Below are positions 6,852 to 14,580 of a stretch of DNA of 18,948 nucleotides, piece by piece. The translations under genes and the position numbers were made by a program. This DNA is from Candidatus Thiodiazotropha taylori. GTDB taxonomy: Bacteria; Pseudomonadota; Gammaproteobacteria; Chromatiales; Chromatiaceae. Positions within the stretch are counted from its first letter, which is position 1. Each line of letters starts with the position of its first letter. Location of the stretch: the NCBI GenBank assembly GCA_019100305.1, contig JAHRHW010000032.1:1-18948 (forward strand), written 5' to 3'. The notes under the pieces are model-generated. The model was not told the DNA's origin. It saw only the letters and a list, made by a program, of their open reading frames with translations, and ran no database searches.

Positions 6852-9675
6852 CAATAACCTCTTCCCAGTAGGTGGGCAAGAAATAATCATCCCAATCACG
6901 TTTTTTCTCAATACCAACCAGTAAGTGGACTTTGTTACCGAGAATCTGACCGCCCTGGTCATCAAGGTCGCCTGGGAATACCAGCATGGGTGATGGTGGA
7001 ATACCAAGCATGTTCAAGGTGTCAGAGCGATCATTCACCGTCAGGCTGTCTTCACTGCCCCCATTCCAGTTGAATTTTGCATTGGCGTCAATCATGTCGA
7101 CGGCATAGACTCTGGCGGTACCGGCTGAACCCCGGGCTTCACAATCACCCAGATCATCCGCGCGGGTTGCACTGAATGTGGTGAAAATAACCGCATAGTT
7201 GTAGAGGATCGCTTTCGAGTAGGATTTCTCCGTGTTCGAAAGATCGAAGTACCAACCACCATTCGCAGGATTGAGAATATCAGAGCGGGTTGCCGGTGTG
7301 CTCGTCGTATTGATGAGCATGGATTGGGTCACGGTCGTGTAGCTGGTCGGCGGATTCCAGACCGCGCGGTCTTTGATCATGTAGAACCGGTCAATCGTGC
7401 TTCCATCCAGTGGATCAGTTCGATTACCGGAACCGATTAAGATCGAAACGAACTGTACACCACCCTTCGAGTAGTAACCGGCTTGCGGGGTGTTGAAGAA
7501 GCGCCTGAACCCGCCGCTGGAGTTCACGTCGGCTATTACGGCGCCTGTCATGGCATCGACATCCACGCGAATGATTCTGCCTCCGACGTCGGCCGCATAG
7601 ATACGATCAACCATGGCGTCACCATCGATGTCGATGGTCATAACGTCGCTAGCAATGCTGTTGGTCATGTTGGCAACAGTGATATCAGCTCCGGTATTTG
7701 AGACGGTTCTTAGCAAGCCACCATCTGCCGCGTTCACAATGAAGATATAGTTCCCTTCATCGTCTGATGAGCGTGAAGTGGCAGTATCCTGATCAGTATC
7801 ATAGCCACCACCAAAAATCAGTACGGGGGTTGCTGCGCCACCAATGTTTATATTGACAAACAGAGGTTTCGACCAGGTTTGTGCAAGGCCTGTGAAATTG
7901 ACATCGCTTGCAGCGGATATCTCTCTCACAAAGACTGGTGCATCCCTGTCCGTAACGTCGAGCAGGAAGTACTTTTTACCACCTCGACGCATGCCGACAA
8001 TGGCCATCTTGCTGCCGCCAACCTCGTACACGGTGAGTGGACCATCCAGGCCATAAAACGGGGTGGTTGACGGGTTGTTGGTTTTGATTGTGCTGATTTC
8101 GCTCAAAAATTCTACTGGCATGAAGGCCCAGAGTTCGGCACCTGTATCAGCATCGATCGCAGTAAGCACCCCTTCGCTGGTGGGTAGCAGGACAACATCG
8201 CCATCCGCGTAGTTAACAACAGCCGGTTGGGTATGTATGGGTGCGCCCATTACACCGGTATGAGGCTCTTCATCCAGGTTGTTAAGGGTCCAGGTTGGGT
8301 CCCAGGTGATCCAGTTCAGCAGATCGACGCGTTCTTCATCCGTTGCAACACCCATCGTGGCGTTGGTGATTGCCGTGTTACTGAAGACGACCCGATTGGT
8401 TGAGTCAGACAATGGGGCACTACCATTCAGATTGGTATAGAGATTACGGACTCCATGGGCGCCCATATGCGATGCGGCACCACCCTCAAGGGTTTCGCCA
8501 CCGTCCGATGAGTCGTTCCAGAAGTCTTGAGAGCCGGTGAACTCATAGGCTTCGTTAACCACTGAAGAGCCTAATTCGTCAAGAATGACGATGTTGCCGT
8601 CGCTCACCGCAAAACTATAGCTCTTCAGGTTGCCTTCCCAGAATGTGGTTGTCGACGGTACGAACAGTGGTATGTATATGCGATCGCCACTGATTGCGGC
8701 ATTGTCAGGATTGAAAGGAATCACTGGAGCCGTATAGGCATAGGGGATGGATTCCTGTGCGTCGATAATGATCGATGTCAGAACGTTTGACAGGCCGGCG
8801 ACACTGTTGGCTGGCGCGCTACTGTCCACCTGATAGTAGTTACCGCCACCAGCATCATCGCCTACCATGCTCTGCAGGAATATTTCCGTGCTACTGCCGG
8901 TCCACGTGTCGAAACCGATGGTGTGAGTGGTGATGTTCTGGGTCTCATGCCAGCCAGCCCCCTCTTCCAGGTCAGTGGTATAGGCCCAGCGCGCAATCTC
9001 TTTTGCGCATCGACCGTTCTGCCATCTTGAGGTGGAATTACTTACACAGTTGGTTCCCTCATAGGATGTCAGGCCGTAGGCTTGTCCGCTGGTCGGTGAG
9101 TTGGAGTTCGGTGCACCATCAGAGAGCAATACGATGTGGTTGGGTCGGCACCAGTTGTCTTCCGGATCACCGTCGATGGGTGATGTCATGCTGTTGCCGA
9201 AATAGTCGGTAAAAGTGCGATCGCGGCGGAACCAGTCTACCGCTGCTTCCATGGCTTTAACCGTCGGAGTGTAACTGACGGTTTGCAGGCTGGAGACCTG
9301 AGTGGTAAAGCTGGATTCATTGCCATCGAAGAGTTTGAACTCTCCGGAGTGGGCGCGCATGTAGAGCGTGCCGTTATTACCCCAGCGTGTTGTATAGCCG
9401 AGCAGCGCCGCATTGGTGTTGGCAAGGTCAGGGTTGTTGACCACGCCTGTCATCGCATCGACCAGCTGGTTTCTGCGTGAGGGTGAGCCGGAACTCATAC
9501 TGCCGGATTCGTCGAGTACGAACAGTACATTGGGTGGTACCGGATCGGGTGGCTCCTGCAGGTAGATCTCGATATCGTCTGCCACAGACATCTGTGCTGA
9601 GAGGCTGAGAATCAGCGCACCGCAAAATGAAGGCAGCTGGTGCTTGATTTGTGGTATCTGTTTCGTGAATAACAT
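6844..9675 (-). CDS. pilY1: Type IV pilus tip adhesin/assembly factor PilY1
   Basis: A 943-residue secreted protein. A signal peptide spans residues 1 to about 32 (hydrophobic FCGALILSLSAQ, cleavage near SVA-DD). A von Willebrand A domain follows (about 48-300), with an intact MIDAS: DESGSMSS (55-62), a Thr region near 136-138 and LLSDGAPN (184-191). The C-terminal half is the PilC/PilY1 beta-propeller (about 470-930), with AIHTQPAVV-like opening strands, GGGYDTDQD (622-630) and a calcium loop whose ligands are Asp682, Asp684, Asp686 and Asp690. In characterised species calcium binding here controls pilus extension versus retraction by PilT. At 943 residues it is clearly shorter than P. aeruginosa PilY1 (about 1160). 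AGGAG lies 6 bases before the ATG; pilX ends 10 bases upstream. Confidence 0.95.
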   Translation of the reverse strand: MLFTKQIPQIKHQLPSFCGALILSLSAQMSVADDIEIYLQEPPDPVPPNVLFVLDESGSMSSGSPSRRNQLVDAMTGVVNNPDLANTNAALLGYTTRWGNNGTLYMRAHSGEFKLFDGNESSFTTQVSSLQTVSYTPTVKAMEAAVDWFRRDRTFTDYFGNSMTSPIDGDPEDNWCRPNHIVLLSDGAPNSNSPTSGQAYGLTSYEGTNCVSNSTSRWQNGRCAKEIARWAYTTDLEEGAGWHETQNITTHTIGFDTWTGSSTEIFLQSMVGDDAGGGNYYQVDSSAPANSVAGLSNVLTSIIIDAQESIPYAYTAPVIPFNPDNAAISGDRIYIPLFVPSTTTFWEGNLKSYSFAVSDGNIVILDELGSSVVNEAYEFTGSQDFWNDSSDGGETLEGGAASHMGAHGVRNLYTNLNGSAPLSDSTNRVVFSNTAITNATMGVATDEERVDLLNWITWDPTWTLNNLDEEPHTGVMGAPIHTQPAVVNYADGDVVLLPTSEGVLTAIDADTGAELWAFMPVEFLSEISTIKTNNPSTTPFYGLDGPLTVYEVGGSKMAIVGMRRGGKKYFLLDVTDRDAPVFVREISAASDVNFTGLAQTWSKPLFVNINIGGAATPVLIFGGGYDTDQDTATSRSSDDEGNYIFIVNAADGGLLRTVSNTGADITVANMTNSIASDVMTIDIDGDAMVDRIYAADVGGRIIRVDVDAMTGAVIADVNSSGGFRRFFNTPQAGYYSKGGVQFVSILIGSGNRTDPLDGSTIDRFYMIKDRAVWNPPTSYTTVTQSMLINTTSTPATRSDILNPANGGWYFDLSNTEKSYSKAILYNYAVIFTTFSATRADDLGDCEARGSAGTARVYAVDMIDANAKFNWNGGSEDSLTVNDRSDTLNMLGIPPSPMLVFPGDLDDQGGQILGNKVHLLVGIEKKRDWDDYFLPTYWEEVIDD

Positions 9676-9685
9676 ACTGTGCTCC

Positions 9686-10204
9686 TTACTGCCTGATCAG
9701 TGCAACCTGCATCCTGTTGTGGGTCTGAGTTCCGCTGCTGCCTACATGGCCAAAGGCGTCTACCTGGAATAGATGGGTTGAAACATCAAACTGGTAGCCG
9801 GAGAAGAGTCGGTTGCCCATTCCCTGCTTTGGGTCGATGAACGCTTCATAGGTCATGTCGATATCGGCGCGGATGTCTGCTTGGTCAGTTACGCTGCTTG
9901 ATTGGTAAAAGTTGCCAGACGAGCGGGTTTCATTGATGACGCTCGGCACATCAAGATTGTATTCAGTTACCAGGTCGCTGGTTGATGTGCCGGTGACGAT
10001 CGAGAGGGCATTTTCCGCCGCCTGAAAACTCAGCTCCTTGAGCTGGTGATTGACTGCGATCTTGGTCTCGATGTTTGTATTGCGCATCGAACTGACACTG
10101 AGAAGTGTGATGATTGCGAGCAGAATCATACTGATCACAAGGGCGAAACCACTCTGTCTGGTCGGACGGTTCGTAAAGGTAATCATGTTTCTGTGTTGTC
10201 TCAT
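9686..10204 (-). CDS. pilX: Type IV minor pilin PilX
   Basis: A 172-residue minor pilin with the PilX N-terminal pattern: QSG, then FALVISMILLAIITLLSVSSMRN, then NIETKIAVNHQLKELSFQAAENAL. Mature position 5 is Ile, not Glu; this is the usual state in PilX and in the GspK-type tip pseudopilins. The C terminus (DVSTHLFQVDAFGHVGSSG and the NRMQVALIRQ end) also fits PilX. Three ATGs are possible. I prefer 10202-10204, preceded by GGAAGCG at 7 bases; the inner ATG at 10184-10186 gives a shorter leader but has no ribosome site, and the outer one at 10247-10249 lies inside pilW. It sits 19 bases after the pilW stop. Role: tip-complex priming with PilW, PilV, FimT and PilY1. Confidence 0.9.
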   Translation of the reverse strand: MRQHRNMITFTNRPTRQSGFALVISMILLAIITLLSVSSMRNTNIETKIAVNHQLKELSFQAAENALSIVTGTSTSDLVTEYNLDVPSVINETRSSGNFYQSSSVTDQADIRADIDMTYEAFIDPKQGMGNRLFSGYQFDVSTHLFQVDAFGHVGSSGTQTHNRMQVALIRQ

Positions 10205-10223
10205 TTTACGCTTCCAAACCCTA

Positions 10224-11030
10224 TCAAGAGGCCTGTCTGTTGATGCCATTACGCAGATTTCTCAAGGTAATGGTTGTGCTCGATGATTTGTACGCCTTAC
10301 TGGTTTCTGTCGGGGTGAAAGGGGCTCCCATCACGTCCATCTCTTCCGCTGTGGCAGGTCTGAAGATTTCAGGTAGCTCCTGACCCTCTCCTGAGCCGGC
10401 AACCAGGCCAATGCGAATTGCAACCACATTCACCCAGCGTGCTTCGTCATCGACAGCCGTCGCTGTGAAATATTGATTGGCCAGGCCGTCACCATCGGTA
10501 TCTATGCCGTACAATGCGCGCATCCGGGCAATGCCGGAAACCAAGGCTTGGGCATAATTTTGCTCAGGTACCTCACAGATCAGATCCCCATCCGCATTGA
10601 GATAAAACCGAACGGTGATGGTATCGGCTACATCCCCGCCCAAGGTGCCGGCCAGACCACAGGGTGCCGGTCCTGAGGCGTAGCGAACCGCAACTACGCT
10701 GGATCCATTGGCATCGATGTCCTGGATTCCATCTGTGCCGATCGCTGGGAAGGTGCGTAATCCGTTATCGGTTGTACCGTAGGTTGTATCATTGTCATTT
10801 TCAGGAATGATGCCCCGGCCAGCCATCACCAGTACCCGGCGCATATCCTGAAATGCGAAGCGGTAGTTTTCGGTGGCAGCGGCGAGTGCGGATCTGGCAT
10901 TGAAGGTGTTCTTACTGTCGACGTAGACTTTACCGGCTCCACCAATGATGAAGAAACCGATTGCGCTTGCGATCATCAGGGAGAGAAGGGAGATACCTGC
11001 TTGCCGGCGAATGTTAGATAAGCTTTTCAT
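10224..11030 (-). CDS. pilW: Type IV minor pilin PilW (Ser at mature position 5)
   Basis: A 268-residue PilW-type prepilin. The leader MKSLSNIRRQAG (12 residues) is followed by mature ISLLSLMIASAIGFFIIGG. Downstream the PilW signature is present: YRFAFQDMRRVLVMAGRG (56-73), the EVPEQNYAQALVSGIARMRALYGIDT stretch and an Asp-rich DTDGDG loop (177-182) that resembles a calcium site. Oddly, mature residue 5 is Ser (codon TCC at 10980-10982), where nearly all prepilins and the PilW proteins I know carry Glu. The ATG comes one base after the pilV stop, and its ribosome site GAGGAA lies in the last pilV codons, which implies translational coupling. Identification as PilW is firm from length, motifs and operon place. 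Confidence 0.92.
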   Translation of the reverse strand: MKSLSNIRRQAGISLLSLMIASAIGFFIIGGAGKVYVDSKNTFNARSALAAATENYRFAFQDMRRVLVMAGRGIIPENDNDTTYGTTDNGLRTFPAIGTDGIQDIDANGSSVVAVRYASGPAPCGLAGTLGGDVADTITVRFYLNADGDLICEVPEQNYAQALVSGIARMRALYGIDTDGDGLANQYFTATAVDDEARWVNVVAIRIGLVAGSGEGQELPEIFRPATAEEMDVMGAPFTPTETSKAYKSSSTTITLRNLRNGINRQAS

Positions 11031-11031
11031 C

Positions 11032-11604
11032 TTATTCCTCTCTTGGTGCGCCTGGCACGATGCTGGTCACAACGGTTTCGGTTTCCGGGTCGGCTGTATC
11101 ACTTTGTACCTGCCAGGTGATGGTGACCACCATGGTTGAAACGGGGGAGCAGGGGTCTGCATCTGTCGCATCATTGTCATTGCAGGTGACAATCATTTCG
11201 CCACCGGGCAGGGAGGTCTGAACACCATTTCTGCAACTCACTTCCCATAAATCGAAGGTCGCCATTTCAGCAGGTGAGCAATCCGCAATACCGGTGGTGC
11301 TGGTATCGTCAGGGGTCATGGCGCAGATTTCATCCGGTGGTGTGGTGCAATCAGCAGGCACATCAGAAATATAATCATTGGCATCCACGCCAAACAGATT
11401 GGCCCTCATCCGGTCGGCCAGTGCAGCGGTAAGATCCGTCGCCCTGGATCTGTAATCCGCATTACTCGCGCCTTGCAGTGCTGTGATTTGAAGCGATGCC
11501 ACGCCAAGCAGGCCAACCCCGATGATCACGGCGGCTACAAGCACTTCAATCAATGTCATGCCTCGACACTTTGATTTCTGTATCGGGGTGCATCTGGTAA
11601 TCAT
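11032..11604 (-). CDS. pilV: Type IV minor pilin PilV
   Basis: A 190-residue prepilin with leader ending KSKCRG and mature MTLIEVLVAAVIIGVGLLGVASLQ, carrying Glu5. The MTLIEVLVA...GLLGVASLQ pattern is typical of PilV, and the head carries many cysteines in an acidic, Thr-rich region (for example PADCTTPPDEICAM). Two in-frame ATGs lie six bases apart. I chose the inner one (11602-11604): GGAGG is 6 bases away and the ATG overlaps the fimT stop as ATGA. With the outer one (11608-11610) GGAGG would touch the start codon. Translation is thus probably coupled to fimT. Role: one of the minor pilins that prime and cap the type IVa pilus. Confidence 0.92.
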   Translation of the reverse strand: MITRCTPIQKSKCRGMTLIEVLVAAVIIGVGLLGVASLQITALQGASNADYRSRATDLTAALADRMRANLFGVDANDYISDVPADCTTPPDEICAMTPDDTSTTGIADCSPAEMATFDLWEVSCRNGVQTSLPGGEMIVTCNDNDATDADPCSPVSTMVVTITWQVQSDTADPETETVVTSIVPGAPREE

Positions 11605-12041
11605 GGGCATCCTCCATCCTCTGCCAATCTGATAAAGGGGCGGCCGGTGAGACTGAGGCAGACCCTGGATTTCACTTCTCCGTCGAAACTGATGGTTATG
11701 GAGTCTGTATCGGCCAAGGCAGCCCTGCCTCGTGCGTTGTAGGTAACAGCATTCCCACCGACAGTAACGGAGTCGCTGTCGACAGTGTGGGTGAGCAGGT
11801 TTACAGCGCCGGCATCGACCTGCCAGCCATCAGCTTGCGGGGTGAAAGTTACATTCACTTCCTGGCGAACGGCCTCGCTTCTGGCCAGCAGAACCCCTGC
11901 CAGCAGCTCATTGCTTGTGGTGGCAACTGAAGTTCGTTCTGACAGATTTAAGAATGCGGGTATACCTATGGCCAGCATGATTGAGGCCACGACAACGGTC
12001 ATGATCAGTTCGATTAATGTAAAACCCTTTGTCCCTTTCAT
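11601..12041 (-). CDS. fimT: GspH/FimT-family minor pilin (FimT/FimU)
   Basis: A 146-residue prepilin of the GspH/FimT family. The short leader MKGTKG is cut before mature FTLIELIMTVVVASIMLAIGIPAF, with Phe1 and Glu5. The GIPAF segment, the TTSNELLAGVLLARSEAVRQ helix and the C-terminal pair of cysteines (SRVCLSL and the terminal GGCP) match FimU/FimT, which links the minor-pilin complex to the major pilin. I cannot separate fimT from fimU by reading alone; as the only member and first gene of this operon it most likely does the FimU job. GTGAGG lies about 8 bases before the ATG. A 243-base spacer upstream separates it from ispH and probably holds the operon promoter. Confidence 0.92.
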   Translation of the reverse strand: MKGTKGFTLIELIMTVVVASIMLAIGIPAFLNLSERTSVATTSNELLAGVLLARSEAVRQEVNVTFTPQADGWQVDAGAVNLLTHTVDSDSVTVGGNAVTYNARGRAALADTDSITISFDGEVKSRVCLSLTGRPFIRLAEDGGCP

Positions 12042-12061
12042 ATTTAAACCTCACCTATTCT

Positions 12062-12091
12062 GACCAATAGCTTAGATTATGCGATTTGGTC
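12062..12091. promoter_or_regulatory. Inverted repeat framing a possible fimT promoter
   Basis: GACCAA (12062-12067) and TTGGTC (12086-12091) form 6-base arms around an 18-base spacer. On the minus strand the spacer holds CATAAT (12076-12081), a five-of-six -10 match placed 35-40 bases before the fimT ATG. A convincing -35 is not visible, so the promoter may depend on an activator. Short arms make chance possible. Confidence 0.3.
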
Positions 12092-12284
12092 GTGTCATAC
12101 CGTTTATCGGTGTAGCAGCCCCACACATCGAAAATTTCACCAAAATCAGGACAATAAGTGGATTTCAGTGGGAATGTAAGTCGTATCGAGGGGTGGTTGG
12201 GTAATCCAGTGCCACAGGCGAGTGTCTGTAACGGTGTTCCCAGGGGGGGCTGATCACAGTGAACAGATCCTGAATCGGCGGTGG

Positions 12285-13229
12285 TTACTGCCCAGCCAGT
12301 GATTTCGGTAGAGCAAACACCACTTCTTCACTCTTCCCCTGGGCTTCGACAACCGCTTGCACACCCCAGCCCTTCAATTGCTCTATTACACTTTCGACCA
12401 AAACCTCCGGAGCTGAAGCCCCGGCGGTAACGCCGATGGTCTGCTTACCGGTCAGCCAGGCCTGGTCGATATCCTCGGCACCATCGATGAGGTAGGCGGG
12501 GACGCCATGTTTTTCGGCAATCTCCCTGAGCCGGTTTGAGTTGGAGCTGTTGGGCGAGCCAACGACCAGTACCAGGTCACAGCTTTTTGCCAGCGACTTG
12601 ACCGCATCCTGGCGATTCTGTGTCGCATAGCAGATATCGTTCTTTTTCGGCCCGGTGATATTGGGGAAGCGCCGTTGCAGCGCCTCGATGATCTGTTGGG
12701 TGTCATCCATCGAGAGGGTGGTTTGGGTGACGAATGCGATTTTGTCGGTATTGTTGATCTGCAGCTGTTCCACATCCTGAGTGGTGACCACCAGGTGAAT
12801 ATGGGATTGGCCCGCACTCTGGGTACACTGTCCCATGGTGCCTTCGACCTCAGGGTGTCCTCTGTGGCCGATCAGGATCACCTCGTAGCCATCCCGGCAG
12901 CGACGGGCAACTTCCAGGTGTACCTTGGTCACCAGCGGGCAGGTTGCATCGAAGATTCTGAGTTGGCGCAGCTTGGCCTCTTCACGCACTGCCTGTGACA
13001 CACCATGGGCGCTGAAAATAACCGTGTGTCCATCCGGTACGTGTTCAAGTTCGTCGACGAAGATGGCGCCCCGTTCACGCAGACTCTCCACCACGAATCG
13101 GTTGTGCACCACTTCATGCCGGACATAGATCGGGGCACCCAGCTGATCGAGGGCCCGTTCGACGATTTCGATCGCCCGGTCTACACCGGCGCAGAATCCC
13201 CTTGGGTTGGCGAGTAGAATCTGTTGCAT
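12285..13229 (-). CDS. ispH: 4-hydroxy-3-methylbut-2-enyl diphosphate reductase IspH
   Basis: IspH (LytB) is the cytosolic iron-sulfur enzyme that carries out the last step of the MEP isoprenoid pathway, reducing HMBPP to IPP and DMAPP. The 314 residues are typical. The three cluster cysteines are in their usual motifs: ANPRGFCAGVDRAI (Cys13), FDATCPLVTKVH (Cys97) and NDICYATQNRQ (Cys200). The substrate-site residues are also present: HEVVHN (His42 region), SAHGVS (His75), GHRGHPEVEGT (His125, Glu127) and GSPNSSNSNRL. The start overlaps the family start MQQILLANPRGFCAG, and GGAGGAA lies in the end of fkpB, 4 bases of spacer away, so translation is likely coupled to fkpB. The fkpB-ispH pair is conserved in E. 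coli and Pseudomonas. Confidence 0.98.
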   Translation of the reverse strand: MQQILLANPRGFCAGVDRAIEIVERALDQLGAPIYVRHEVVHNRFVVESLRERGAIFVDELEHVPDGHTVIFSAHGVSQAVREEAKLRQLRIFDATCPLVTKVHLEVARRCRDGYEVILIGHRGHPEVEGTMGQCTQSAGQSHIHLVVTTQDVEQLQINNTDKIAFVTQTTLSMDDTQQIIEALQRRFPNITGPKKNDICYATQNRQDAVKSLAKSCDLVLVVGSPNSSNSNRLREIAEKHGVPAYLIDGAEDIDQAWLTGKQTIGVTAGASAPEVLVESVIEQLKGWGVQAVVEAQGKSEEVVFALPKSLAGQ

Positions 13230-13233
13230 GGTG

Positions 13234-13683
13234 TTATTCCTCCATTTCGACGCGGATGATGGATACCCGGTAGTGGAAGGTCTTGCCGCTCAGGGGGTGA
13301 TTGAAATCCACCAGCAGTTGATCATCATTAAGCTCCAGTATCGTGCCGGCAAGCTCCTCTCCCTGGGCTGTGGAGAAGGCGACGACCTGGGACGCCTGCA
13401 ACGGCATATCCTGCGGAAAGTCGGAACGATTGAGCCAGTGCTGTTTGGTTTCATCCCATGCTCCGTAGACCTCATCGCCGGAGTCCTCCAAGGTCTGCTC
13501 ATCGCCGGCCTGCAGGCCAAGCAGGGCATACTCGAGCAGCGGCTCCATGGTGCCATCTCCAAGAGTGAATTCGAGTGGTGAATCCTGGTAGGTGGAGAGG
13601 ACTTCGGTACCGTCGCTCAGGCTCAGGGAGAAGTGCATGGTTACACGATGGCCCGGATCGATTCTAAGGGGTGCTTGATTCAT
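13234..13683 (-). CDS. fkpB: FKBP-type peptidyl-prolyl isomerase, SlpA/FkpB type
   Basis: A 149-residue cytosolic peptidyl-prolyl cis-trans isomerase with chaperone activity, of the SlyD/SlpA branch. The FKBP half opens with HRVTMHFSLSLSDGTEVLST (12-31) and LEFTLGDGTMEPLLEYALLGLQAGD (37-61). The insert-in-flap (IF) domain lies in the middle (about 70-118), and the branch signature VDFNHPLSGKTF (125-136) returns to the FKBP fold. Unlike SlyD there is no His/Cys-rich metal-binding tail. It lies 4 bases before ispH and 4 bases after the upstream Rossmann gene. No Shine-Dalgarno precedes its ATG, so re-initiation after the upstream stop is likely. Why it is paired with ispH across gammaproteobacteria is not established. 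Confidence 0.95.
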   Translation of the reverse strand: MNQAPLRIDPGHRVTMHFSLSLSDGTEVLSTYQDSPLEFTLGDGTMEPLLEYALLGLQAGDEQTLEDSGDEVYGAWDETKQHWLNRSDFPQDMPLQASQVVAFSTAQGEELAGTILELNDDQLLVDFNHPLSGKTFHYRVSIIRVEMEE

Positions 13684-13687
13684 CGGA

Positions 13688-14464
13688 TTATGCGGTTGCC
13701 AGAGTCTGTTCCAGATTGAGCAGTTGCGGCAGAGTCAATCCATGCTGCCGTGCATGCGCCAAGGCACGCTCGAGTCGGGCCGGCGCGCTTCGGCCCATGC
13801 ATTTGTGTAGAGGGTCTCCATCGAAAGCCTCCAGCATGGCATCGATCAGCGCTTCCGCATCCAGGGGTTGTCCAGTCTGCACCTGTTGAAGCTGGATGAC
13901 TTCCCGGGCTACCGACTCGGCAAATGATTGGTGGTTTTGCCATAGCTCTGCCACATTGCCACCGGTTTTCAGTCCGGCAAGATTGGTTGTCAGGATGTAG
14001 AGGTTTTTGGTTACCAGTTCAAATAGCAGTTGTGCCTCATCGGCTAACACTTTGGTCGGAATGTTGACCTGTTGCAGGGCATCCTCGATCAGTGCAGCCC
14101 GTGGCCCGAATACGGGTGATGGGATGATCACTTTTGGATCCATACCGGGTTTCTTTTCAAACCAGATAGAGATCACTGTGGGATTGTCCGTTTCGCGCCA
14201 GTCTTCAGGCAGCAGTTCGTTTTGCAGCAGACCGACATGGGATCGCCAGGTGTCTGGCAGGTTGGCCAGGACAGTGGGCAGGTCGGCTTCACCAACCGCA
14301 ACGATCACCAGGGCAGGATTGGGGACCTGTTCCGCCTTCTCTTCCATCCGTATATCACGTGTGACCGGATGGATGGTGTATCCCAGGCGCAGGAAACCCT
14401 TGGCGAGTACACCGCCGATTTCACCAACTCCAATTAAAACAATCTCTTTACTCTTATCTGGCAT
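13688..14464 (-). CDS. NAD(P)-binding Rossmann protein, ketopantoate-reductase-like
   Basis: A 258-residue protein with an N-terminal Rossmann motif, IVLIGVGEIGGVLAKGF (8-24, GxGxxG at 12-17). The C-terminal half is helical and by eye resembles the PanE/ApbA C domain: TKNLYILTTN (152-161) with Lys153 and an Asn eight residues on, then GRSAPARLERALAHARQHGLTLP (224-246), which lines up with the GRxTEIDxxNG...A..HGI.vP region of PanE. The TEID part, which carries a catalytic Glu in PanE, reads SAPA here. It is therefore a PanE-like fold of doubtful ketopantoate activity; this is inference. I chose the ATG at 14462-14464; an ATG 14 codons upstream overlaps a possible -10. It is the first gene of an apparent operon with fkpB and ispH. 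Confidence 0.75.
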   Translation of the reverse strand: MPDKSKEIVLIGVGEIGGVLAKGFLRLGYTIHPVTRDIRMEEKAEQVPNPALVIVAVGEADLPTVLANLPDTWRSHVGLLQNELLPEDWRETDNPTVISIWFEKKPGMDPKVIIPSPVFGPRAALIEDALQQVNIPTKVLADEAQLLFELVTKNLYILTTNLAGLKTGGNVAELWQNHQSFAESVAREVIQLQQVQTGQPLDAEALIDAMLEAFDGDPLHKCMGRSAPARLERALAHARQHGLTLPQLLNLEQTLATA

Positions 14465-14501
14465 GCTCGTCTTGCTATGGGGTGATCTCTCTGGAGCCCG
14501 C

Positions 14502-14530
14502 ATCATAGCGGATTTGCAATATTTTTTTAA
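14502..14530 (-). promoter_or_regulatory. Possible promoter for the Rossmann-fkpB-ispH operon
   Basis: On the minus strand TTAAAA (14525-14530, four of six to -35) and TATGAT (14502-14507, five of six to -10) are 17 bases apart. Transcription would begin near 14495, after the upstream ATGs, which supports the start at 14464. The -35 is weak. Confidence 0.4.
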
Positions 14531-14580
14531 CGGTCTAACATATAAGTTAACCAGCAGGATTAATAAAGGTATATATCATT

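Noticed and set aside
6852..7007. N-terminal extension of pilE into pilY1
   Set aside because: It would place 52 extra residues before a normal 10-residue prepilin leader and lies wholly inside pilY1.
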